64,000 bases of DNA. It comes from Exophiala sp. HKRS030 (taxonomy: Eukaryota > Ascomycota > Eurotiomycetes > Chaetothyriales > Herpotrichiellaceae). A program made the translations under genes and the position numbers. The notes beneath the pieces were generated by a model. It did not search any database and was not told the DNA's origin. It was given only the letters and a program-made list of their open reading frames with translations. Location of the stretch: positions 1,426,001 to 1,490,000 of the forward strand of contig JAHWDD010000005.1 of assembly GCA_023897205.1 (NCBI GenBank). Direction: 5' to 3'. Positions 55,170-64,000 of the stretch are shown here, piece by piece (within the stretch, counting starts at the first letter, position 1; each line of letters begins with the position of its first letter).

Positions 55170-55778
55170 TCATGCATTGGCAACCATTCCTTTGGCAACA
55201 AGTTGATCCAGAATTCCAGGCTTCAACTTCATTTGCTTCTCGACGTCTTGTGAGGTCTTTCCCATTTCATCTCGCAATCTTAGCGCTTCCTTGATGTCCT
55301 TCGAATTCAGCAATGTTCGTCCCGGGAAACTGGGTCGTCCGCCGTTTTCCACTTCAAATTCCCACTGCTTGTTAATCCTCTGCCGTGCCTGTGTAAGGAT
55401 CACGGCTGGATTGTTCTGTGTGGACGGGAAAAGGTTATGTGCCGGCTGCATAGGCTCGCTGGAAGTCGGGAAAGCCTCTTCAGGTCTCACACCTGAGGGG
55501 AGTTTGACGGGACCTATTCTTTGGAGTCTCGAGCCAAACTGGGGGTCTCTTCCGTCCAGCTCGATGTTTTGTGTCCTTTCGTCTACCGCGGGAGATGTAG
55601 CTGGGTTAGGATGTACTTGAGGAGAAGTGGTGGTTGGTTTGGACGACGTAGTAGGAGGTGCGTTGTTTCTTGAGGGAGCAGTGGCTGCGGAGTTGGCGAT
55701 GGAGGACGTGGAAGGATATTGGCGACGAGCTGCGCCTGCAGCAGCCTTGCTGGCGACTTTGGACGAAGAGTTGCCCAT
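55170..55778 (-). CDS. Conserved-looking protein with N-myristoylation signal, 202 aa
   Basis: A single exon. The N-terminus MGNSSSKV fits the myristoylation consensus (Gly2, Ser6, Lys7) and is followed by a Ser/Thr/Pro-rich disordered stretch to about residue 70. The C-terminal half is ordered: RIGPVKLPSGVRPEEAFPT, then a Trp-containing WEFEVENGGRPSFPGRTLL and a terminal helical pair (DIKEALRLRDEMGKTSQDVE...LDQLVAKGMV) that looks like a small helix-turn-helix. If myristoylated it would attach to a membrane. I do not know the family name or the function. Confidence 0.75.
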   Translation of the reverse strand: MGNSSSKVASKAAAGAARRQYPSTSSIANSAATAPSRNNAPPTTSSKPTTTSPQVHPNPATSPAVDERTQNIELDGRDPQFGSRLQRIGPVKLPSGVRPEEAFPTSSEPMQPAHNLFPSTQNNPAVILTQARQRINKQWEFEVENGGRPSFPGRTLLNSKDIKEALRLRDEMGKTSQDVEKQMKLKPGILDQLVAKGMVANA

Positions 55779-56276
55779 GGTCGTTATCAGACCCTATATA
55801 TGTACAGAATTCACCTTTTTCAAAATGACAAAGACTGGTGTTGAAGGGAAAATGGTGTGCAGATGGACAAGCACAAAGACTTCATTGTTCATCGACTGAA
55901 CTACAGAGTGCATGTATGACAGCATCGGCAAGGCTGAGACTTTTTGTTGTCGGTGGGGCCAAGGCTGACCAATAAACAGCTCAGGATGAAACATTCATCG
56001 AGAAAGCACTCAGATAACTACTGTATGACACTAGAATGCATGAGGAATGCCACCCACTGCATGCATACAGCGAACATCCTCCTTCGAGATCCTTTCTTTA
56101 ACGACCTGAATAATCATCCTCTCTAAAAGTTTACTTTTTGTGTCCCTCTCCCTTCGTCTGTTCGTGGCATACTCCGTATTTACTCAGCGACCTCCCATTC
56201 CCCTCCACCCACCACCTCTCAAGGAAACACTACCACACAGACTCTCTCTCCGCCCCGCGCAGACCGCCTCTTCAAA
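55779..56276. promoter_or_regulatory. Divergent promoter (myristoylated protein / G6P epimerase)
   Basis: About 500 bp between two start codons. Pyrimidine-rich stretches at 56130-56270 suit the leader of the epimerase gene. Confidence 0.5.
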
Positions 56277-57333
56277 ATGGAGCGCAAGAACAAACCGGCC
56301 TCGATCCCCGTATCCCCCTCCATGGCCCAGCCGATAGTCGACCTCAGTGACAATATCCTGACGGCTCGCCTTCCCACGGGAGATTCGGTCACCGTCTACC
56401 TCTACGGAGCCACCGTCACATCGTGGAAGACATCGAACGGCCAAGAACAACTCTTTCTGTCTCAAGCAGCGGCTCTCGACGGCTCCAAACCAATCCGCGG
56501 CGGTATCCCTCTCGTCTTCCCCGTCTTCGGCCCTCCCCCCAAATCCCACGCGACCGGGCAATTACCACAGCACGGGTTCGCGAGGAATAGCCACTGGGAG
56601 TTTTTGGGGAAGAGCACGAGCGAGAACGTAGGGCGTAAAGCCGACGGTAGCGTCAAGTTGGACTTTGGACTGAGCAGTTCGATGCTGGATCCCGGTGTGC
56701 AGAAGAAGTGGGCGTATGATTTCGGTCTGGTCTACAGTGTCACCTTGGGAAAGGACAAACTGGAATGTCAAATGCACGTACAGAACAAGGGCAGTGAGGC
56801 GTTCGACTTTCAAGTCTTGTTCCACACGTACTTGGCCGTCAAGGTAAGGCTCTGCCAAAGCAGCTTCCTTGGTTGGGAGAAACCCTCGTCTCAACTCGGC
56901 ATGACGACCCCATACTGACAACCCCGGTTTTTGGACACAGGACATCTCCAAAACAGCAGTCAAAGGTCTAACCTCCTCACCCTACGTCGACAAGGTCCGG
57001 TCGGCACAGACCTTCACCGAAGACGCGACCTCCCTTTCCTTTTCCGGCGAAACGGACCGAGTCTACACGCCTCCAGCCGGCAAGGACGGTGCTTCTGTCC
57101 CGCTGGTCGTGACGGAGAACGGGACCGACAGTTTCGTCGTGACTCGAGACTCCCTACCCGACGTCACGGTGTGGAACGGATGGGAAGACAAGATCAAGGC
57201 CATGGGTGACTTTGAACCCAAGGACGGGTGGAAGAGATATCTGTGCATAGAACCCGGCGCGGTAAGTTCATGGACGAAACTCGACGCCGGTGATGCATGG
57301 GAAGGTGGTTGTTCTTTTGAGAGTAAACTGTGA
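56277..57333 (+). CDS. Glucose-6-phosphate 1-epimerase, 319 aa
   Basis: Exons 56277-56843 and 56941-57333. It belongs to the aldose-1-epimerase/mutarotase fold: YGATVTSWK, IRGGIPLVFPVFGPP and PQHGFARNSHWEF, with the conserved His of HGFAR and a later Asp/Glu region ending in CIEPGAV. It is like yeast YMR099C, which interconverts alpha- and beta-anomers of glucose 6-phosphate. A second ATG (Met16) would give a start closer to shorter homologues. Cytosolic, housekeeping carbohydrate metabolism. Confidence 0.93.
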
Positions 57334-57802
57334 GATGACACGAATTGAAATGGAAAGTCAGTGGACATGAGGTAATGACCGTTGACGGAGAGATTTTATG
57401 ACACACGCGTGAAGGCATAGTGCAGCAGCCATGGCAAGAAGGAGATCATCAGTATTACAGTACTCGGACTGGCCTGGCCCGGACTGTAATGGGCCGGAAA
57501 TGTTGTGAAGAGAGTCAGCATGAGCATCAGGGGTAGAAATGAGAATACAGCTTGACTCTGTGACGGTAATACACAAGGCATGAACAAAACAGAAATGTAA
57601 TTGCAGCCGTAGCTCTTTGGCGTGGCCGCCCGTTGATTGATACCTCATTGAGTTGAGAATTTTTGTTTTTTTCCCTTTTCACCCTTGACATTGACATGAA
57701 CATAAGAGATGGCCATTGTTCATAAAGATATACATCAACACAAAGTGGTATGTCCAGACAAGGCAGAAAAAAAAGGAGATAGGTTCTCTCTTTCTCAATG
57801 CC
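57334..57802. other. Convergent intergenic region
   Basis: 3' flanks of two convergent genes. No gene or repeat is seen. Confidence 0.5.
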
Positions 57803-59240
57803 TCACTTGGTCGTCTCGGTCGATACAGGCTTGACATTGTCCACCGTAGTAGTAGTCGTGGCCGTGGTCGTGGCTATACCAGAAGAGTCTTGTAGACTCC
57901 TCTTTGCCTGCAAGGCAGCTTGATAAGCCTGTTGTTCGTCATCTGTTGACGATTAGTATAGCACAAAGCACATAATTAAAAAAGGTCGAGCAGAGAGGAG
58001 TGAAGAAGAAGAACATGGTATAGAATGGCAAAGGTTTGAAAAGAAAGAAAAAAAGAGCAGACTCACACTTTTCCCACAATGCATAACTACTGACGATGGC
58101 CACCGGTAAGGCGAATATAAGTTTTGTCCATCTACTCGATAATTTCCGGAATTTCGGGTTCTTCTTGAGTTGTTCGAGTGGTATCTCTGTAGGTTTTGGT
58201 TCCGAGGGACGTTTGGGACGCGGTGGCAATTTCGTCGTCGTCGTCGTCGGTTGACCAGAAGAAGAATAAGGATGTGTACCGACACCGATGGCTCCACCAC
58301 GAGCAGCCAAAGCGGTCATGGTGGATTGTGGTATGGTATATTTTGGCCAATTCGATGACGGTGGGAAAAGGTGACGTGGAAGTGTTGTTGATGCTGATGT
58401 TGATCTTTGGCCTTGCGTTTGTGTATTTGTCTGTGATGGTGAGTTGATTTGGTTCGAAGAAGAAAAGGCATTCTCTTGTTGGTGTTGTTGCTGATAATCT
58501 TCAGTTGTTGCCGTAATACTCCTTCGTATTTCAACCGACTCGATTAATTCCGTCAAATTCGAATTTAGTTCATTAGAAACATCAGTGAACCCTCGAACTT
58601 GTTGTAAGATTGTAGAAAATGTTGGTGATGGTGATGATGAATTTACTGGCTTCTTCGTTTCTGATACAGAAGTCGCCTGAACCTTTGCGGTTCTCGGTAT
58701 AGTTGCGGCAGAGACAGAAGGAGATGAGGTCGTCGCTTTTTTCGTCTTGTTCACAGTCGATGTCGATGGTTTTGAAGTTTTGGCACTCTCACCAACAGAA
58801 GTCTTGGAATCGTTGACAACGTCTTGAATTGGAACTGAAGCCGAGGAAGAAGAAGTTGAAGATGCCACAGGACTCGAAGTCGATGCTTTGGATACTCTTT
58901 TCCTCGTCGTCGTCGAAGTAGTCTTGACTTCTGGCACCGGAACTGATTGAGATTCAGGTACATTCTCAGACTCGGGTATTGAAGTTTGTGACGATTCCTT
59001 GACGGACTTTTTTCTTTTTGTTGTCGTTGTTGTTGTCATCGTCGTCGTCGTCGAGGATGGCGGTGTCGATGATGTCGATGATGCCGCTACCTTCTTGGCT
59101 GTCGACGAGGTAGACCCTTTACCTCGAGTCGTCGCCTTTGTCGTGGCCTCGTTCAACCCGACGATCCCACCATTGTCTTCCGAAGTCACTACTTTCTTTG
59201 GACGACCTCTCTTTTTGACCACCACTTCAACTTCTGCCAT
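57803..59240 (-). CDS. AT-hook protein with predicted C-terminal membrane segment, 437 aa
   Basis: Exons 59240-58067 and 57942-57803. Residues 9-17 (KKRGRPKKV) are a textbook AT-hook. The next about 300 residues are Ser/Thr-rich, low-complexity and lysine-dotted. Near residues 355-390 comes an ordered piece (PLEQLKKNPKFRKLSSRWTK) leading straight into a hydrophobic helix (LIFALPVAIVSSYALWEK), then DEQQAYQAALQAK and a Thr-rich tail. The intron, with a GTGAGT donor, joins WEK to YDEQQ. Either the AT-hook tethers DNA to a membrane such as the nuclear envelope, or the KRGRPKK match is incidental. Function unknown. Confidence 0.75.
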
Positions 59241-59757
59241 GTTTCTCTTTGTTTAGTCTTTGTTCTGTAATGAGAACCTAGTAACCCCCGCCCCAAGAGA
59301 ATTGAAACACCACACGACGCGTGTCTATCCTAGGACAGGAACTTTGATGTACCCTTTTTGCTTTTTTGCTGTTCTTTGTACTGTACTGTACTGTACACGT
59401 GCAATCAGAGTAAGAATATAGGTATAGTACCTTTTGTTTCGCGTTTTTGTACAATCCTCAAGTATGTAATTCGTGTAGTCAACTGTGGTGTCACCCCTGT
59501 AAAATGGCCTATACACACAAACGCGCCCGCAATCTTATTTTGTGTTTAATCGTAAGAGGAAAAAAACAAGTTTCTTTAACCTCTGTTTAGGTGGTTGTGG
59601 GGCTGGAGGGGGGAAGCGCGTTTTTCATTTTTCAGGGGGGTTTGTCTCCCCCAGTTCATGCCCGAGAAGTCAGTTCTCAGAGAGACACCTGTCGTTTGTT
59701 CTTTGCACAACAGGACCCCCCAGTACTATCTATAGGTACATGACTACAAGTACGTAT

Positions 59758-59780
59758 CTTGGGTACATACTGTACCCAAG
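59758..59780. repeat. Perfect inverted repeat, 10-bp arms, 3-nt loop
   Basis: CTTGGGTACA, TAC, TGTACCCAAG. The arms are exactly complementary. Confidence 0.85.
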
Positions 59781-60076
59781 GGTATTTGTCCAGAAAGAGA
59801 CTTACCGTGGCATTTCCTTGAACCCTTTACTAGTTCGATATTTAGGTCACCTGTCAATCTGCCTACCTACAATAGGTACCTACAAATGTAAACAATGACA
59901 TGAACGACATAAAACGATCTCGGGATTCTCAGCCTAGCTACTAATCTAATACTACTTTTGACAACCCCCGAGAAGGTATACCCTAGACACATGTAAGAGG
60001 GAAAACCAATAAATGCTTCTCCGAGTACACACAGAGAGGGAGAGAGAGAACCCTACTACAAACCAAAAGCCTCTCT

Positions 60077-60098
60077 ACTCGGAGCACTCGGAGCACTC
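60077..60098. repeat. GGAGCACTC short tandem repeat
   Basis: Two full 9-bp copies after a partial one. Confidence 0.7.
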
Positions 60099-60505
60099 GA
60101 AGACTTGACATACTCCCTTACATCTCAAGTAAAAGGTATCCTACTGTTACCCCCTAACAAAAAAGAACACACACCAGTTTAATCATACCAAAGGGTATAA
60201 ATCAATTCTATTACTTCGAATCTCGTACTTTTGTACTTCGTATCGAGACACTCATTAAGCCTCAACTTGCAAGACTTTCTCTTCCCGCTATGCATGTCCC
60301 TTTCCTATTAATCGACCACAATCAGTGTGATCTTCACACCGAGTAAAAATTACTCGACTTCCCATTTCCTTCCATGCCATTGCTCGCTAATGACTTTCTA
60401 ACGGACAAAAGAAAAGATCTCGTCCTGCACACCGCCCAAATTCACACACCCCCTTGCATCATGCCTGCACTGCCTTCGTCTTGGAAGGTTCCCTTTCAAT
60501 CAATC

Positions 60506-62683
60506 TCAAGTAGGTACTTCTGACCCTGCTGCTCGTGACCTTCTAGTTCGTTTCCTCAATCCTTGCTTGTTTTCGTCAATGTTGATAATTGTTCCTGGTC
60601 CTGGTGATTCTCCTCTCAAACCTCTAGGGTCAACTCGGAATCTCGAACTCTTTGGCCGGGGAGGCGAAGATTGCCGTCGGCCTTTGGAGCTCGAAGCACC
60701 CCAATCTTCAGAAGTACATCCGATAAGAGTGCTTCCATGTCCTGCCTCGACTTGACCTTCTGGGTTGGCAACCGGACTATATTCCTTGTTGCTATCCCGA
60801 CTGTTTCCACGGACTCCATTTGCCGAGGCCAATCCGTTTGAGCGCGGTGGCTGTGGTGGGTAAAGCACACCAAACCCAGCATTTGGTCCATACATATCTC
60901 GACTTTCATACACCCCCTCAGGTGGACCATGAACAAATGACTTCGTGGCCGCATAACCCTCGAAACGCATAAGTGAATTGTTGATGTCGTCGAAAGTCAT
61001 GTTGAAATCCCACGATACTCCTAATGCTTGGGCCATCTTCCTGACCTTCGTCAGAGCTTCGTAGTCTTCTCTAATTCGGTCTTCGTAGCTTTTCTTCACC
61101 GTCATTGCTGGTAGTGCTGGAGAAGAATAGCTACTCATGCTGTCTCGCAATACGGACCGTCCGGTGCCAGAGTATTTGACTTGTGATGTCGAAAGGCTGG
61201 CTTCCGTCGACAAGTTGGGCGTCATATCACCATTCCTGGTTGGAGTTTCCGCAGCAGGATAACCAAATAGTTTCGACAATCGTTCTGCATCAGTAGCACG
61301 AAGAATAGTGTTGACGGGTGCCGATAGCAGTTCGACTTCTGGCGAGGCCGCTGGTCGTGTCAAATCGACAGGATTTTGCTTGGTGCCATCTGAGACCGTG
61401 TTAGGCATCAGCGCGCGTGCAAGCTCTTCCGAACTAGTGCGTGTCGGCTTCAAAGGTGGTGGCTTCGGGCATTGACACCAATATTTCGTGTATACGTGCC
61501 AGTCTTGTGCACTGCCCGGCACGACATCGTCCCCGTTGTCGTCATCTGTATCAGGCATCTGTAAGGCGATTTTTGCAAATGCGATAATACGAGCAGAAGG
61601 TGACAGACAAAACAAGTCGCACGTAGGTTGGCGCGGCGCAACCGATAAAGATGTCCTTGCAACTTCGATGCTCGATTGATCGCTCTCAACATTGCGTTTC
61701 AATCTCTTGGATGGTGGAAGAGCGGCCTTTTTTGCGGCTCTTCTTGGAGCAGGTTCGCTGGGTAGGGCGGGTCGCTTAAACTTCAAAGTAATAATCTTCG
61801 ATTTGATCGGAGTCTCGGGTATTTCTGCTTGATCATCAACCACGGCCGATTCTTCTTCAGCGCTGGAAGATAGAGAGTAGCGTAGTTTTGAGGGTATTCT
61901 GGCGCCCGAATGTGAGACCCTAGCAGACTTTCGCGGACGGGAATCCACGATCTCAGTTGCAGGACGTTTTTGTCCTGTCGTGGTGGTGGCCGTGGTTGCT
62001 GTTGTCGTCGTTGTCGAAGGTGCTGCTGGAGTCGAAGTGGTTTCCAGAATTTTTGCCGTCGGCTTACGTTCGCGTTGTGACACCCTCCGTGAAGGTGATT
62101 CAATGTTGGCGGCATCAGCGTCCGGAGTTTCTTCTGGACTGCATGAAGGCGGAATTGTAGCAAGCGCTTTGGTGACCGCGGGGGTTTCCGGAATTTCTGG
62201 AGGTTGCGGAATTCCAAGTGCCGCCTCTTTCGTTGGCTGAGGAGCTGTTGGATGCTTCTTAGGCGGAGGATGCTCATCGACTACCCGAGGATTGCTGACG
62301 ACGATGGTGTCGGAAGGTGGCGACAAGAGAGGCTTCACATCACTCATTGCCTGAGCTTTTTCAGTCGGTTTTCGAACACGACCTGAAGCGCGGCGATTGT
62401 TGTGCGGCGAGTTTGGATCATCGAAGCGTGCCGACGGTTTTGTTGTGGTTTTGGTTGATGACATTGTGGGTGGAGCTTTCCGGACGGGCTCACCGTAGTC
62501 GTCTGGGTCACTGATGGAGGTAGACGGATCGTTGACGCTCTGACTACCAATGGTTGAGGCAGCAGGGCTGGAACTTGTCGATGGGCGGAATGACGGTCCA
62601 GATGCATTTGATGGCAGTTCGTTGGTGGTAGTGACAATCAACGAAGGAGTTGCGGACAGCCGGGCAGATTTCCTAAGGGACAT
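60506..62683 (-). CDS. Low-complexity, probably nuclear protein, 725 aa
   Basis: A single exon; the first ATG is at 62683 although the frame is open farther upstream. Three short basic motifs recur in the first 230 residues: LRKSARLSATPS at the N-terminus, RASGRVRKPTEK and RRVSQRERKPTAK. These SxRxRKPT-type repeats look like DNA- or histone-contact motifs. More Lys/Arg clusters follow (RKSARVSHSGARIPSK, PSKRLKRN). An ordered patch (TCDLFCLSPSARIIAFAKIALQMPDTD...DWHVYTKYWCQCPKPP) and a helical segment (SYEDRIREDYEALTKVRKMAQAL) are the only likely folded parts. I do not recognise the family; a chromatin role is inference. Confidence 0.7.
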   Translation of the reverse strand: MSLRKSARLSATPSLIVTTTNELPSNASGPSFRPSTSSSPAASTIGSQSVNDPSTSISDPDDYGEPVRKAPPTMSSTKTTTKPSARFDDPNSPHNNRRASGRVRKPTEKAQAMSDVKPLLSPPSDTIVVSNPRVVDEHPPPKKHPTAPQPTKEAALGIPQPPEIPETPAVTKALATIPPSCSPEETPDADAANIESPSRRVSQRERKPTAKILETTSTPAAPSTTTTTATTATTTTGQKRPATEIVDSRPRKSARVSHSGARIPSKLRYSLSSSAEEESAVVDDQAEIPETPIKSKIITLKFKRPALPSEPAPRRAAKKAALPPSKRLKRNVESDQSSIEVARTSLSVAPRQPTCDLFCLSPSARIIAFAKIALQMPDTDDDNGDDVVPGSAQDWHVYTKYWCQCPKPPPLKPTRTSSEELARALMPNTVSDGTKQNPVDLTRPAASPEVELLSAPVNTILRATDAERLSKLFGYPAAETPTRNGDMTPNLSTEASLSTSQVKYSGTGRSVLRDSMSSYSSPALPAMTVKKSYEDRIREDYEALTKVRKMAQALGVSWDFNMTFDDINNSLMRFEGYAATKSFVHGPPEGVYESRDMYGPNAGFGVLYPPQPPRSNGLASANGVRGNSRDSNKEYSPVANPEGQVEAGHGSTLIGCTSEDWGASSSKGRRQSSPPRPKSSRFRVDPRGLRGESPGPGTIINIDENKQGLRKRTRRSRAAGSEVPT

Positions 62684-63462
62684 TGCCGGTTGACCACCGC
62701 CTAGTTGGTGATAAATGAGACAGAAGTAATCAATTCTGAACTGTCCAGCAGCCAGAGTGAGTCCGTCGAGTCCCAATGCGAGGTTGTGAGAGATGAAGAG
62801 CTGTCTTGACAAGGTGGTGGCTCTTGCCAGGTCAGAGAAATTTGGGCGGAGGAGCAGGTCAGGACCCAAAAGCGGTCTAGTCCCAAATCAGCAGGAATAA
62901 AGGGTTGCCACCTTTTGTCATTCATATATGTAGAATGTGGGATGGTCCATGAGGATGAATATCAAGACCCTAGCTACAGTGGATTGGCATTGTGTCTTTT
63001 TTTTTCCCTATCGCTTTCACTCACTCAAGTCCTATTGACTTCTTAACGGGGACAATAATCTTTGCCAGCTGCCGCACCTTTTGCTCTTCCGCGGTGGGTG
63101 GGGACTCGTGTTATGCTCAGCTGAAGTATTGTTTTCCTGACTGCGAGCAACAATTACTTATTCACAATGAACAGCGACAACAATGGCATCGCGTGAATTA
63201 AGTCCCACCGCTGTTCGGGATTCCTCCATCTATCTATTTGACACAAACACTGGTGCACCATATCTGGATGAAGCTTTCTTCTCCTCCCACACATTTACTC
63301 GGAGCTTATGAAAAAGTCCACCTAAGTTTGCCTACCTAAAAGCTAACCCTCCATGTGTGACAATCATCAGAACCTCTCACTCGTTTTGGAAGGCCTACCA
63401 GCAGCAAAAACTCGCCTCTATGAATAGTTTACTGACTAGTCTATCATCGTCTGATAGTCACC
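62684..63462. other. Intergenic, no gene seen
   Basis: 5' flank of the low-complexity gene and 3' flank of the GNAT gene. The first 190 bp keep the reading frame of the 725-aa protein but lack an ATG. Confidence 0.5.
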
Positions 63463-64000
63463 TTATAAATCAAGAGTGACGGGCCCTCTCTGCGCGGGCA
63501 CCGTCTCCCTCAGGTCCTCCAGCCGGCATAATTGCTTTCCATCATGGTCAAAGTTGCTATCATCGAGCCATTTTTCAAACGCACTCTTGATCATAGGCCA
63601 ATCCGTGTCCACCATCGAGAACCAAGCAGTGTCTCTTGACCTCCCCTTGTAAATCATGTGCTGCCTGAACACACCTTCGAACGTAAAGCCGAATCGTAAT
63701 GCGGCTCGTTTCGAGGGTCCGTTGTGGTTGTCGCATTTCCACTCATACCTGCGATAGCCCAAATCCTCGAATGCATGTTTCATCATAAGGTACATCGCCT
63801 CAGTTGCAGCTTTCGTTCGTTGCAGTGACGGTGAGAACAGGATATTGCCGACTTCGACCACACGGTTGTTGGGATCAATACGCATGTAGCAAGCCCAGCC
63901 AACGGGTTTCTGGGTTCGAATGTTCACTATGGCCGAAAACACCAAGTCCTTAGACTCGGATTTGGTTGTGACGGCTTTCTGGAAATCTTCAAGTGATCGA
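63463..64000 (-). CDS. GNAT acetyltransferase (5' end cut by window edge)
   Basis: The open frame enters from the right edge and stops at 63463; about 179 C-terminal residues are visible. It belongs to the Acetyltransf_3 type: VEVGNILFSPSLQRTKAATEA (acetyl-CoA loop region), RRYEWKCDNHNGPSKRAALR, then FGFTFEGVFRQHMIYKGR and DTAWFSMVDTDWP. These are marks of the fungal group acting on small molecules, related to ribosomal-protein acetyltransferases. The start codon lies beyond 64000. Confidence 0.88.
   Translation of the reverse strand, partial: RSLEDFQKAVTTKSESKDLVFSAIVNIRTQKPVGWACYMRIDPNNRVVEVGNILFSPSLQRTKAATEAMYLMMKHAFEDLGYRRYEWKCDNHNGPSKRAALRFGFTFEGVFRQHMIYKGRSRDTAWFSMVDTDWPMIKSAFEKWLDDSNFDHDGKQLCRLEDLRETVPAQRGPVTLDL

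Larger units (their letters stand above)
59241..60505. other. Intergenic, repeat- and palindrome-rich
   Basis: About 1.26 kb upstream of the AT-hook gene and downstream of the next minus-strand gene. It contains tandem CTGTA units (about 59378-59395), a perfect hairpin (59758-59780), the palindrome TAGGTACCTA (59873-59882) and a short GGAGCACTC tandem (60077-60098). No coding frame is supported. Confidence 0.55.

Noticed and set aside
1..64000. tRNA, rRNA, CRISPR or intact transposon
   Set aside because: No T-arm box with a foldable partner, no repeat-spacer pattern, and no transposase or long terminal repeats were found on reading both strands by eye.

Overview
The window is nuclear DNA of a filamentous ascomycete (Pezizomycotina). 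The reasons are intron size (most introns are 49-127 bp with GTAAGT-like donors and CTAAC/CTGAC-like branch sites), dense gene packing, and family content: Ies1, Bio2, Ste24, an Ayg1-like hydrolase, fungal amidoligases, a linalool dehydratase/isomerase-domain protein and a two-lobe SNF2/RING helicase. I cannot name the genus. I found no rRNA, tRNA, CRISPR array, intact transposon or virus-like sequence. Exon models were built by hand; where I give a total protein length, the joined exons stay in frame and sum to whole codons.

Layout. 0-14.5 kb is rich in small-molecule enzymes: a linalool dehydratase/isomerase-like protein (cut by the left edge), an SDR, a dienelactone-hydrolase-family protein, a small basic protein of unknown function, an M20 amidohydrolase (with a GC-AG intron), a mitochondrial D-lactate dehydrogenase, a zinc-free MDR reductase, an EthD-like protein and an Ayg1-like serine hydrolase. 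15-17.4 kb holds INO80 subunit Ies1. 19.6-20.5 kb holds a small bZIP factor with a Cys cluster beside its basic region, followed by about 5.1 kb with no gene I can support. 25.6-33 kb has an MFS transporter and an Irc20/SHPRH-like SNF2-RING protein. 33.9-39.1 kb has two unrecognised genes in divergent orientation, one encoding a two-pass membrane protein with an eight-cysteine loop. 39.5-41.5 kb is a second MFS transporter.

42-54.4 kb contains two paralogous amidoligase-like enzymes on the minus strand. The first lies in a co-directional trio with a small unknown ORF and a GNAT acetyltransferase. Between the paralogues are housekeeping genes: biotin synthase, mitochondrial ribosomal protein bL34m (whose first exon is only 35 bp), Ste24 CAAX protease, a putative RNA polymerase I Ker1/Rpa14-like subunit and a DUF1330-like protein. 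55-64 kb has an N-myristoylation-candidate protein, glucose-6-phosphate 1-epimerase, an AT-hook protein with a predicted membrane segment, a low-complexity chromatin-like protein and a GNAT cut by the right edge.

Functional links are loose, as is usual in fungi. Several promoters are shared by divergent pairs (M20/DLD, MDR/EthD, GNAT/BIO2, bL34m/STE24). The best candidate for something undescribed is the amidoligase + small ORF + GNAT trio at 42.0-45.1 kb, with a second amidoligase 9 kb away. That is inference from domain families, not a demonstrated system.
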